Shown here piece after piece: positions 43,406-51,901 of a DNA stretch of 64,000 nt. The position numbers and the translations under genes were made by a program. Every line of letters begins with the position of its first letter. Position 1 is the first letter of the stretch. The notes under the pieces were generated by a model. The model did not search any database, had not been told where the DNA came from, and saw nothing but the letters and a program-made list of their open reading frames with translations. This DNA is from Actinosynnema sp. ALI-1.44. GTDB lineage: Bacteria > Actinomycetota > Actinomycetes > Mycobacteriales > Pseudonocardiaceae. The stretch lies in NCBI RefSeq assembly GCF_001984155.1, contig NZ_MTQO01000051.1:248001-312000 (forward strand). The letters run 5' to 3'.

Positions 43406-44611
43406 TCAGCTGCCGAGCCAGTCCGTCTCGGCGGCGAGCGAGGTGGTGTGCGACCGCGGCCGGTAGGACGAGTCCAGCCAGATCAGGTCCCACTCGTTGA
43501 TCCAGGCGCGCACGTACTGCCGCATGCGGTTGGAGCCGGAGCGGGGCAGGCCGGGGACGTCCGGCGGGTTCCAGTCGAACGCCGCCGCGTGCAGAGCCTT
43601 GATGCGTGTGTACGCCCGGTCCAGTTCGTCGTCGTCGGGCGGGGCCAGCAGCAGCATCCTGTCCTGGATGGCCGACATGCCCAGGTGCGCCTGCTTGGCC
43701 AGGTGCGCGGCTTCCGGTTTGCCCCGCGCGTTCAGCCGGGCGGGCAGGTGGTGGATCTCCTTCTTGCCGTGCAGGACGGCTGTGGGGAAGTCGTCGGTCA
43801 GGGCGAACACCGCGCCGATCGGCACACCCGTCTCCGGCTGGGTCGCGTCGCACCACCTGGCGACCTCGGCGTACGCCTTGGCCCGGCCGATCAGCGAGTA
43901 CCTCGCGATCAGTTCCACCTCGTCGAACAGCACGATCCAGCCGCGGTAGCCCGCCGCGGTGATCAACCTGGCCACGAACCGCATCCGCTGCCTGGCGAGC
44001 TCGACGGGGGAGACGCGGCTGATGGTGAACGGCTCGCCGATCAGCTTCAGCTGCCGCCGCAGTTCCACGATGGACAGCGTGCTGCCCGACCAGAAGCGCA
44101 CGATGGCGTCGACGAACTCGTCCCCCGAGTGCTTGAGCTTGGCGAACAGCAGCAGGGTCGCGGCGAACCTCGGGTCGAGACCGGACGACTGGCTGCCCGT
44201 CGAGACCACGAGCCGGGCGAACTGGGGGCTGTTCGGGTCGAGCGCGGCCGCGATGGCCTCGATCGCGGGCCCAGGGACGTCCGGCACGGTCGCGGAGTCC
44301 AACGCGGTCCACGCCACCTTGATCGGGTCGAAGAGCGGTGTCTCCTTGCTGACCACGACGTGGCTGACCACGAAACCGGAGCTGCCCGCCAGCAGACCGA
44401 GGTGCCGCAGCAGGTGGCTCTTGCCGGAGCCGAAGCCACCGCCGAGCAGCAGACCACCCGTGGTGCCCCCGGCGACGCGCCCGAGCAGACCGGTGAAGGT
44501 GTCCTCGATGTCGATCTGCGCGCTGCCCAGCGCGTGCACCGCGCTGAGGCTCGGCACTCCGGCTCGCAGCGCCTCGATGGCCTGCCGTTCCGGGGTGAAT
44601 GTCTTACGCAT
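43406..44611 (-). CDS. P-loop ATPase, BREX BrxD / DUF2791 type
   Basis: 401 residues. The opening IEALRAGVPSLSAVHALGS, the Walker A GGGFGSGKSHLLRHL and SHVVVSKETPLFDPIKV match the DUF2791 ATPases called BrxD in BREX phage-defence loci. Walker B is IVLFDEVELIARYSL. ATG 44611 has GGAGGT upstream. None of the other BREX genes (methylase, phosphatase PglZ, BrxL) is present nearby. It is the last gene of a three-gene minus-strand operon. Confidence 0.75.
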   Translation of the reverse strand: MRKTFTPERQAIEALRAGVPSLSAVHALGSAQIDIEDTFTGLLGRVAGGTTGGLLLGGGFGSGKSHLLRHLGLLAGSSGFVVSHVVVSKETPLFDPIKVAWTALDSATVPDVPGPAIEAIAAALDPNSPQFARLVVSTGSQSSGLDPRFAATLLLFAKLKHSGDEFVDAIVRFWSGSTLSIVELRRQLKLIGEPFTISRVSPVELARQRMRFVARLITAAGYRGWIVLFDEVELIARYSLIGRAKAYAEVARWCDATQPETGVPIGAVFALTDDFPTAVLHGKKEIHHLPARLNARGKPEAAHLAKQAHLGMSAIQDRMLLLAPPDDDELDRAYTRIKALHAAAFDWNPPDVPGLPRSGSNRMRQYVRAWINEWDLIWLDSSYRPRSHTTSLAAETDWLGS

Positions 44612-44638
44612 GGCCTGCACCTCCTGCTCCAGATCCGG

Positions 44639-45637
44639 CTACCGTGAGATCCGGACCAGCGACCCGAGCGGGTTGGCCCGGTTCTGGTCGTAGACGTCGT
44701 CAGCCACGCGGAGGTAGAGCGCGTGGTACACGGGCAGGCCCCGCTGGACGTCCACGGACATCTGCCGCGGCATGCTGACCACCAGCAAAGTGGCGAACAT
44801 GTCCTCGATCCCGTCGATGAACTGCCGCAGGATCTCGAAGGTGTCCAGTGCGGTGGCCTTGGTGTAGTAGAAGCCGCGGCGCAGCGCCGCCGGGGGGCGC
44901 CGGACGACCGCGATCCTCGTCAGGTCCAGTTCGACGACCATGCCGGTCATCCCGGCGAGCTGGACCCAGCTGGTCATCGAGTTGAACATGTACCGGGCGT
45001 GGTGGCGGCCGATGCGGCCGGAGAGGCCGACCGCGCGCAACTGGGCCACCGGCACGCTGTGGCCGTGCAGCCAGCGCACGACCACGTCGCGCTCCGAAGC
45101 CTCGTAGCCGGTCCAGTTCAGCAGGCTGTGGCAGAGCCGGAGGATGGCCGTGTCGAACTGGCGCATCAGGGTGGGCTCGTCGAGCACCCGTTGTTCGAGG
45201 CTGCGCCGCACGGTCCGGTACAGCTCGCCCGGGTGCACGCCGTTGGCGTCGGCGACCTGGCGGACCTGGACCGCCTCGGTCAGGGGCACCGATTCGCCCG
45301 CCGGGATGTGCAGCTCCTCGTAGGTGCGGTGCAGGAACCGCGCGGCCAGCCCCACCCAGTCGATCTGCCTGCAGGCGGCGAAGAACAGTTCGTCGATCAG
45401 TTGCATCCGGGTCTGGCCCGCGTCCAACCGGATGTGCAGGTAGCCGCTGTCGGTGGCGAGGTCGCCGAGCGCGCCGGAGAAGTACGACGCCGTGTCGTCG
45501 GTGTCGGTGACCACGAGCTTGACCGAGGACCCGCCCGCCGCGACGTAGGAGTACAGGTAGGCGTCCTGCAGGTGCTTGAGGTACTTGTTCGCCTCGAGGT
45601 CCGGCGCTCCGGCGGGCACTGTGGGATTGGTGGCCAT
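44639..45637 (-). CDS. DUF2791-like paralogue without a P-loop
   Basis: 332 residues. The start VKLVVTDTDDTASYFSG is followed by RLDAGQTRMQLIDELFFAACRQIDWVGLA, similar in style to the post-Walker region of DUF2791 proteins, but no GxxxxGKS is present. It may be an inactive partner of the ATPase downstream. ATG 45637 has GGGGAG 8 bp upstream. Function unknown; operon and residual similarity are the only clues. Confidence 0.55.
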   Translation of the reverse strand: MATNPTVPAGAPDLEANKYLKHLQDAYLYSYVAAGGSSVKLVVTDTDDTASYFSGALGDLATDSGYLHIRLDAGQTRMQLIDELFFAACRQIDWVGLAARFLHRTYEELHIPAGESVPLTEAVQVRQVADANGVHPGELYRTVRRSLEQRVLDEPTLMRQFDTAILRLCHSLLNWTGYEASERDVVVRWLHGHSVPVAQLRAVGLSGRIGRHHARYMFNSMTSWVQLAGMTGMVVELDLTRIAVVRRPPAALRRGFYYTKATALDTFEILRQFIDGIEDMFATLLVVSMPRQMSVDVQRGLPVYHALYLRVADDVYDQNRANPLGSLVRISR

Positions 45638-45653
45638 TGGATTCACTCCCCGG

Positions 45654-46457
45654 TTACGGATGCGTACCGTTGTGCGGTTCGACGAACGACACGCCCCAGT
45701 ACTTGCGTGGCCTGCCGTCGGCGCCGACCACGCAGAGAACCCCGGAACTGCGAATTCCGGTGCTGCCGCACCAGCGCAACTGCCGTGTGCTCTGCAACGT
45801 CGTGACGGTGCCGCTGGCGTCGAGGTGGTAAAGGTCCCGCGCGAAATCCTGCAGTGTGTATTCCTTGTCCTGACCGGGCAGCAGTGTGAGTACCTGCCAG
45901 ATATCGACGAGCCGGGTCACCGCGTCGGTGCGGCCCGCGTTTTTCGTCACGATGAGGTCATAGGACTGGCGAACGCTGTTGAGGAAACGTTCGGGTTGGT
46001 ATCGCGGCTCTTTCCGCCGGTGCGCGGCAATCGTCTCGACGAGTGTCCGCGGATTCAGTCTGCGGTCGCGTTGACCGTCGATCTCGACGGCGACCTGCCT
46101 CGGCAGGATCCGGATCACCGACGGCGAGCAGAGCAGGCTGCCGTCCTCCTCGACGAACGGCAGGTCGGCAGCCTCGAGCGCGGCGCGCAACTCGGCGAGG
46201 TAGGCCCCGGACGCGAGGTACGCCGCTGGGTCGAACGGGAGTTTGTCGCGCAGTTCGGTCAGGGTCCGGTCGAGCTTCACCCCGAGTTCGGCGAGCTCGT
46301 CCAGACTTTGTGCGAGCTTTCCGAGCTCACCCTCTTTGGCCAATCCGTGCAGCCGGTTAAGCTCGCGGATGACGGCGCGCCCGGTTTCGTTTCCGCGTTC
46401 CGCGGCCGCCGCCATGCCGTCCAATATGGCGGTGAGGGGTGGGTACGTTGCCGACAT
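45654..46457 (-). CDS. Hypothetical protein, first gene of the ATPase operon
   Basis: 267 residues. Residues 20-75 are strongly helical with heptad-like Leu spacing (ELNRLHGLAKEGELGKLAQ), probably a coiled coil. The rest contains CSPSVIRILPRQVAVEIDG and a C-terminal beta-rich part ending KYWGVSFVEPHNG. I do not recognise a domain. ATG 46457 has GGGGAG 5 bp upstream. It lies 16 bp upstream of the DUF2791 paralogue and should be co-translated with both ATPase-type proteins. Confidence 0.6.
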   Translation of the reverse strand: MSATYPPLTAILDGMAAAAERGNETGRAVIRELNRLHGLAKEGELGKLAQSLDELAELGVKLDRTLTELRDKLPFDPAAYLASGAYLAELRAALEAADLPFVEEDGSLLCSPSVIRILPRQVAVEIDGQRDRRLNPRTLVETIAAHRRKEPRYQPERFLNSVRQSYDLIVTKNAGRTDAVTRLVDIWQVLTLLPGQDKEYTLQDFARDLYHLDASGTVTTLQSTRQLRWCGSTGIRSSGVLCVVGADGRPRKYWGVSFVEPHNGTHP

Positions 46458-46617
46458 GTCGACTCCCCGCTGGGCGCCTGGTACGTAGCTGACTTTTCGA
46501 AGCTAGCAGCAGCCGCTGTCGGCAACAATCGAGCGGCAACGCGGGAGGTGTCCGGCTCGAGTCAGTATTTGGATTTCGAGCCCGATTCGAGAATTCGAGG
46601 TGAAATGTAGAAGTGCG

Positions 46618-47757
46618 TCACCAGGTGACCGGCAGGTCGACGATCCCGAGCGGGAGCAGGTCGTCGGTGTGCCGCACCTCGCTCGCCGGGATCGCGAGCC
46701 GCAGCCGGGGCAGCGCGGTGGTGAGTTCGGTCAGCACGATCCCGAACAGGGCACGCACCAGGTGGTCGCCGGGGCAGCGGTGGGTGCCGCGGCCCAGCGA
46801 GACGTGGGTGTTCGGTTCGCGGTCGGGGTCGAACACCTCCGGCCGGTCGAACACCTCCGGGTCGTGCGACGCGGCGGCGATGACCGGCATCACCACCGTG
46901 CCCGGTTCGAGCAGGACTCCCGACAGCCAGACGGGTTCGCGGGCCACCCGCAGCAGCCCGTCGTTGCCGGACGGGTAGTAGCGGAGCAGTTCGTCGACCA
47001 CCCGGCCGACCCGCTCCGGCCGGGTGGCGAGCGACGGCAGCACACCGTCCGCGCCGGGGGCGGCCAGCAGCGCGAACACGTGCCGCGCCAACGCGTTGCG
47101 GTTGCCGACGTAACCGGAGATGAGAAGTCCGAAAAGGACGGTTGCGGCGTCGTCGTCGGACAGTTCGAGCAGACTCGTGGCGATGTCGTCGGCCGGTTCG
47201 GCCCGCCTCCGGGTGACGAGGTCCTCGACGGCCTTGCGCAGTGTGGACCTCGCCTCGGCCGATCCGCTGGCCAGCATCTCGTCGATGTTCGTCGCGACAT
47301 CGGCCGCCGCTGCCACACCGAGTCCGACCAGCGCGCAGATGCTGCGGGACGCGACCGGGGCCGCGAACCCCCGGACCAGGTCGGCGGGCCGGTCCCCGGC
47401 GGCGAACGCGGTCACCTGCTCGTGCACCAGCGACCGCAGCGACGGCAGCCACCGCTCGACCCGGTCGGCGGCGAGCGCGCGGTCCAACGGATCGCGCAGC
47501 ACGGCGTGGTCGGGCGGGTCGAGGTCGAGCAGGCCGGTGCGCTGGTTGCGGCCGAAGCCCGTGCCCGGCAGGTCGGCGGCCAGCGCCCGGCTGAACCGCT
47601 CGTCGGTCAGCACGGCCGCCACGTCGGAGTACCGCACGGCCAGTCGAATCTCCATTCCGTCGGGCAGCGAGACGACAGGCAGCCCGATCTTTCCCATCGT
47701 GTCGTACTCCACCGGCAAGGTCCCCATCGGACCGGCCGGGAACGGAAAATCACGCAT
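46618..47757 (-). CDS. Cytochrome P450 with an atypical I-helix
   Basis: About 379 residues. The haem ligand is C328 in SLGRGTHRCPGDHLVRA, and ExxR is in VDELLRYYPS. The I-helix reads LLISGYVGNRNAL where AG-x-D/E-T-T is normal, so the acid-alcohol pair used for O2 activation is missing. P450s of this kind often use unusual chemistry or substrate-assisted proton delivery. ATG 47757 (PFPAGPMGTLP after it) is preferred to 47805. It diverges from the ROK kinase gene and is the first gene I assign to the AHBA-type cluster. Confidence 0.88.
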   Translation of the reverse strand: MRDFPFPAGPMGTLPVEYDTMGKIGLPVVSLPDGMEIRLAVRYSDVAAVLTDERFSRALAADLPGTGFGRNQRTGLLDLDPPDHAVLRDPLDRALAADRVERWLPSLRSLVHEQVTAFAAGDRPADLVRGFAAPVASRSICALVGLGVAAAADVATNIDEMLASGSAEARSTLRKAVEDLVTRRRAEPADDIATSLLELSDDDAATVLFGLLISGYVGNRNALARHVFALLAAPGADGVLPSLATRPERVGRVVDELLRYYPSGNDGLLRVAREPVWLSGVLLEPGTVVMPVIAAASHDPEVFDRPEVFDPDREPNTHVSLGRGTHRCPGDHLVRALFGIVLTELTTALPRLRLAIPASEVRHTDDLLPLGIVDLPVTW

Positions 47758-47876
47758 CGGAACTCTTTCGTCGATGAATGTGACAACCGGGCTGAAGTAT
47801 TTCATTCGCGGATCGCTGATCGCCAGGTTCGCCCGCTTAAACTGGGCGGAGCGGGTGACGGGAGGAGCGGGCCTCG

Positions 47877-48779
47877 ATGGAATTTATAGGAATCGACATA
47901 GGCGCGACGAAGACGGCGTTCCGATATCTGTCCGCGAATGGTGCGGAACGCGACACCGTCGTGCGCTGGTCGGCGGGCCAGGACGACATCGAGGTGCTCC
48001 GCGGCGGGCTGCGTGAGGCTGTCGGCGGGCGGCGGCCGTTGGCGGCGGGAGTCGCGGTGCCCGCGTCGCTCGACGCGGCGGGCCGGGTGGTGGCCTGGCC
48101 GAACCGGCCGCACTGGCGAGGCGTCGACCTGCGCGCCGTGCTCCGCGCGGACCTCACTGGCGCGTCTGTGTGCTTCGGTGACGACGGGGACCTGGCCACG
48201 CTGGCCGAGGCGCGGCAGGCGGGCGGCCGGGATCTGCTGTACGTCGGCGTCGGCACCGGGGTGGGCGGTGGCCTGTTCCTCGCCGGTGACCTGTTGCGCA
48301 GCCCGCACGGCCCAGTCGCCGAGATCGGGCACGTCGTGGTCGTCCCGAACGGGCCACTGTGCCAGTGCGGACGGCAGGGCTGCTTGCAGGCTGTCGCGTC
48401 GGGACCGGCCATGCTGCGCTGGGCCGAACACATCGAGCCCACCGTGACCGACGCGCGGATGTTGCGAGCCGAGGTGCACGCCGGGGTGCCGTGGGCGCAG
48501 CGCGCCGTGCACCGGTCCGCTCACGCCCTGGCCACGGCCGTGGTCACGGTCGCGGAGTTGGTGCGTCCCGAACTGGTGCGGCTGGGTGGCGGGTTCATGG
48601 CCGCGCTGCCGGAACTCGCGACCGCGACCGCGAGCGCGGTTCGCGCCCTGGGCAGGCCCGGGTTTTCCGCGCCGGTCGTCGAACCGGCCGCGTACGGCGG
48701 GATGTCGTCGCTCGCCGGTGCGGTGCTGGTGGCCCGCCACCCCGAACTGACCCAGCGGTACGAGTCACTGGCCGGCTGA
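47877..48779 (+). CDS. ROK-family sugar kinase (kanosamine-kinase RifN candidate)
   Basis: 300 residues. N-terminal phosphate loop FIGIDIGATKTAF, catalytic-region FGDDGDLATLAEA, YVGVGTGVGGGL, and the ROK Zn motif CQCGRQGCLQ preceded by EIGHVVVV. In AHBA pathways a ROK kinase (RifN) phosphorylates kanosamine to supply the amino sugar precursor. With AHBA synthase and a dehydroquinate dehydratase downstream, that role is the best guess; glucokinase activity is the alternative. GGAGGAGC precedes the ATG. Confidence 0.82.
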   Translation: MEFIGIDIGATKTAFRYLSANGAERDTVVRWSAGQDDIEVLRGGLREAVGGRRPLAAGVAVPASLDAAGRVVAWPNRPHWRGVDLRAVLRADLTGASVCFGDDGDLATLAEARQAGGRDLLYVGVGTGVGGGLFLAGDLLRSPHGPVAEIGHVVVVPNGPLCQCGRQGCLQAVASGPAMLRWAEHIEPTVTDARMLRAEVHAGVPWAQRAVHRSAHALATAVVTVAELVRPELVRLGGGFMAALPELATATASAVRALGRPGFSAPVVEPAAYGGMSSLAGAVLVARHPELTQRYESLAG

Positions 48780-48794
48780 GAGAGGAATCCAGCG

Positions 48795-50282
48795 ATGCCC
48801 TATCCCATGTACATCGCCGGCGAGCAGGTGGACGCGGCGGATGGTTCGGCGTTCACCTCCTATGACCCCGCCACCGGGAAGCCCTTCTGCACGGTGGCGA
48901 AAGCGACCGGCGCCGACGTGGAACGGGCGGTGACCGCGGCCAGGCGGGCGTTCGACGAGGGCCCGTGGCCGACGATGTCCGGCCACGAGCGGGCCGACGT
49001 GCTCGACCGGGTCGCCGCGCGGCTCGGCGCGGAGACCCGGCTGGCCGAACTGGAGGTGCGCGACAGCGGCGCCACCGTTCGCAAGGCCGAACAGGTCGAC
49101 GTTCCGGGCGCGCGGGCGGCGTTCGAGTGGAGCGCGTGGTGGGCACGCCGGATCGCCGACACCGAACCCGGCGGTGCTCCCGCGCCGGGGCAGTACCTGC
49201 GGTGGCACCCGGTCGGCGTGGTGGCGACGTTCGTGCCGTGGAACTTCCCGCTGTTGCTCGCGGCGTGGCGGATCGCGCCCGCCATCGCGGCCGGGAACAC
49301 GTGCGTGGTCAAGCCCGCGTCGTTCACCAGTGTCACGGCGTGCGAACTCGTCCGGATCCTGCACGAGGAAGGCGTACCGCCAGGCGTGGTCAACCTGGTA
49401 CTCGGCCCTGGCGCGGTCGTCGGTGACGCGCTGACCAGGGACCCAAGGGTGGACATGTCCTCGTTCACGGGCTCCGACGCGGTCGGTGCGCAGGTGATGG
49501 CGGCGGCCTCGCGCACGGGCCACCGGCTCCAGTTGCACCTCGGCGGGAAGTCGGCGAACGTCGTGCTCTCGGACGCGGACATGGACCGCGCGGTGTCCGG
49601 CAGCCTCTGGGGCGGGTTCCTGCACAACGGACAGATCTGCATGGCGGGCTCACGGGTGCTGGTCCACCGCAGCCGCCACGCCGAGTTCCTCGAGTTGTTC
49701 CGTGAACGCGCGGGCAAGCTGGTGCTCGGCGACCCGATGGACCCGGCGACCGACCTCGGCCCGCTCGTCTCCCGCCAGCAGGTGCGGACCGTGGCGCGCT
49801 ACGTGGCGCTCGGCCAGGAGCAGGGGGCGAGCCTGTTGTTCGGCGGTGCGCGGCCGGACGCCACCGAACTACCGCCACACCTGGACGCGAAGGCGTACTT
49901 CCGGCCGACCGCGCTCACCGGCGTGAGCGCCGCCAACGCGGTGTTCCAGGAGGAGATCTTCGGGCCCGTGGTCGCGGTGTGCCCGTTCGACGACGACGAC
50001 CACGCCGTCGCGCTGGCCAACGACTCGCGGTTCCACCTGGCCGGCGCGGTCTGGTCCGCCGACGCCGAGCGGGCGTGGCGGGTGGCCGACCGGCTGCGGG
50101 CCGACCGCGTCTGGGTCAACGACTACCGGATGGTGGACGTGTCACGCCCGGACCCGGCGAAGGACGCGGCCATCAGCGACCGCATCCGCAACGACCTCGA
50201 CGACTACCGCACAGCACGCCGGATCGAGGTGTCGCCGCCCGAGACCGGCTCACCGCACCAGGTGCTGGGTCTTCGGACCTAG
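48795..50282 (+). CDS. Aldehyde dehydrogenase family protein with altered general base
   Basis: 495 residues, full length. The nucleophile is C282 in NGQICMAGS, and PWNFPLLLAAWRIAPAIAAG with KPASFT shows the NAD-binding region. The motif normally E-LGGKS reads QLHLGGKSAN: His248 replaces the Glu that acts as general base for hydrolysis. The C-terminal end also lacks the usual GxKxSG stretch. It may act as a slow dehydrogenase or an acylating or reducing variant. It starts 15 bp after the ROK kinase and is followed by a hairpin. Confidence 0.85.
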   Translation: MPYPMYIAGEQVDAADGSAFTSYDPATGKPFCTVAKATGADVERAVTAARRAFDEGPWPTMSGHERADVLDRVAARLGAETRLAELEVRDSGATVRKAEQVDVPGARAAFEWSAWWARRIADTEPGGAPAPGQYLRWHPVGVVATFVPWNFPLLLAAWRIAPAIAAGNTCVVKPASFTSVTACELVRILHEEGVPPGVVNLVLGPGAVVGDALTRDPRVDMSSFTGSDAVGAQVMAAASRTGHRLQLHLGGKSANVVLSDADMDRAVSGSLWGGFLHNGQICMAGSRVLVHRSRHAEFLELFRERAGKLVLGDPMDPATDLGPLVSRQQVRTVARYVALGQEQGASLLFGGARPDATELPPHLDAKAYFRPTALTGVSAANAVFQEEIFGPVVAVCPFDDDDHAVALANDSRFHLAGAVWSADAERAWRVADRLRADRVWVNDYRMVDVSRPDPAKDAAISDRIRNDLDDYRTARRIEVSPPETGSPHQVLGLRT

Positions 50283-50287
50283 CGGCG

Positions 50288-50313
50288 GGCGGGGCGCCGG
50301 TGGGCACCCCGCC
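50288..50313. terminator. Hairpin between convergent ALDH and phosphodiesterase genes
   Basis: An 11-bp stem with one mismatch (50288-50298 with 50303-50313) around GGTG. Confidence 0.5.
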
Positions 50314-50325
50314 GACCTCCGCGAG

Positions 50326-51711
50326 TCAGGTCAGGACCTTGCCCCGGTGCGCGGCGCTGCTCGGCAGGCCGAGCAGGTCGTGCAACGTAGGAGCCATGTC
50401 GTAGAGCGACACGTTCGCACGCGGCCCGGGATCCAGCCCGGCATTGGCCACCAGCACCACACCCTGTTCGGCGTGGTTGGCGTGGTCCGGTCCGGTGTCG
50501 TTGTCGACGGCGAACAGTCCCTCGCCGAGCCCGATCGTCGCCATCGCACGCCACCGCAGGTCGTCGAAGTAGATGATGAGATCCGGCGCGATGCCGTTCA
50601 CCACGGGGTACACCTCCGACGGCCGCAACCCGCGGTTGTTCATCGGCACCCCGCCCGGTTTGGTCAGCTTGGCGAGCATGGCGACGATGTCGTCGAGCAC
50701 GCTGTCGTACTTCGACGCGGGCACCACGCCGGTCGGTTCCCGTCCGCTGACGTTGAGGAACAGCCTGCCGTAGTAGCCGCCTTCGGCCCAGGCGGTGGTC
50801 TGCGACCAGTCGACGTCCGCCTGGGTGATGGGCGTGGGCCCGGTCGGCTTGGTGCGCAGCGTCAGCAGCCCCTGCTCGATGAGCCACTCGTTGACGCAGA
50901 ACCCGCCTTCCATCGGCTGTCCGCCGTGGTCGGACACGACGACGATGGCCGCGTCCGGCGGGACGCGCTCGAGGAACCCGGCGAGGTGCCGGTCCAGCGC
51001 CCGGTAGTAGTCGCGGAAAGCGTGCTCGTACGGGTTGCCCGGCTCGTGCCGCGGGTGCGCCGGGTCGCAGTACTTCCAGAAACCGTGGTGCAGCCGGTCG
51101 GGGCCCATGTCGACGAACGAGAAGAAGTCCCAGTCGTGGCCGGTCATCAGGCTGCCCGCCACGGCGAACCGCTGCTCGGTCATGTCGAACACCCGCTGGA
51201 GCACCCGCGCGTGGTCGTTGGACCGGAAGTCCTCGACGTCCAGGATGTAGCCGCCGGTCAGCCGTTCGATGTCGTCACGCAGACCGGTGGGGTGGGTGTA
51301 GTCGGAGTCGGTCGACGGCGACATGAAGCAACCGACCATGCAGCCGTTGATGGGCGTCGGCGGATACGTGCCCGGCACACCCAGCGCCACACTGGGGCGC
51401 CCGGCCTGGGTCAGCGTGTCCCAGATCCGGGGCACGCGGATGCTGCGCGAACTGGCGAAGGCCAGCGGGCCGTAGTCGTGGCGCGCGCGGTCGCGGAAGC
51501 CGTACACGCCAAGGTCGCCGGGGGTCTGACCGGACATCATGCACGACCACGCCGGCATGGTGATGGGCGGAACCACGCTGGTCATCGGTCCCCACGCCGC
51601 CTTCGCGCGCAGGCTCGTCAGCGTCGGCATGTCGTCGGCGAACCGGTCGAACAACAGCTCAGGCGTCCCGCAGTCGAGCCCGATGAGGACAACTCGTCGT
51701 CGGTCAGGCAT
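50326..51711 (-). CDS. Alkaline-phosphatase-superfamily phosphodiesterase/phosphatase 1
   Basis: 461 residues, cytosolic. Superfamily metal and catalytic motifs are intact: LIGLDCGTPE (metal Asp), PPITMPAWSCMMSG (Thr nucleophile), DMGPDRLHHGFW (Asp/His), VVVSDHGGQPM (Asp-His) and a late His in GPDHANHAEQG. It should hydrolyse a phosphate mono- or diester. It is the only one of the four paralogues here on the minus strand and diverges from number 2. ATG 51711 follows a GGAAGGAA purine run. Confidence 0.85.
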   Translation of the reverse strand: MPDRRRVVLIGLDCGTPELLFDRFADDMPTLTSLRAKAAWGPMTSVVPPITMPAWSCMMSGQTPGDLGVYGFRDRARHDYGPLAFASSRSIRVPRIWDTLTQAGRPSVALGVPGTYPPTPINGCMVGCFMSPSTDSDYTHPTGLRDDIERLTGGYILDVEDFRSNDHARVLQRVFDMTEQRFAVAGSLMTGHDWDFFSFVDMGPDRLHHGFWKYCDPAHPRHEPGNPYEHAFRDYYRALDRHLAGFLERVPPDAAIVVVSDHGGQPMEGGFCVNEWLIEQGLLTLRTKPTGPTPITQADVDWSQTTAWAEGGYYGRLFLNVSGREPTGVVPASKYDSVLDDIVAMLAKLTKPGGVPMNNRGLRPSEVYPVVNGIAPDLIIYFDDLRWRAMATIGLGEGLFAVDNDTGPDHANHAEQGVVLVANAGLDPGPRANVSLYDMAPTLHDLLGLPSSAAHRGKVLT

Positions 51712-51901
51712 GCGATTTCCTTCCTATTTACCTCCGGCTACGGTATGGGTTGATTTATTCGCGGTGCAACGCCATCGGAATCTAAAGGCTCGCTCAGGTC
51801 GTGCGCGTGCCGATTGACCCGGCCGAGTGCGGCATCCCACAATTGTCTGAAATGAATCATGGTCGTTCTGTGACCCTATTATCGAGACGTTGGAGAAACG
51901 T

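Noticed and set aside
43406-46457. Complete BREX or Pgl phage-defence locus
   Set aside because: Only BrxD-like ATPases are present; methylase, PglZ phosphatase, BrxL protease and helicase genes are absent from the window.
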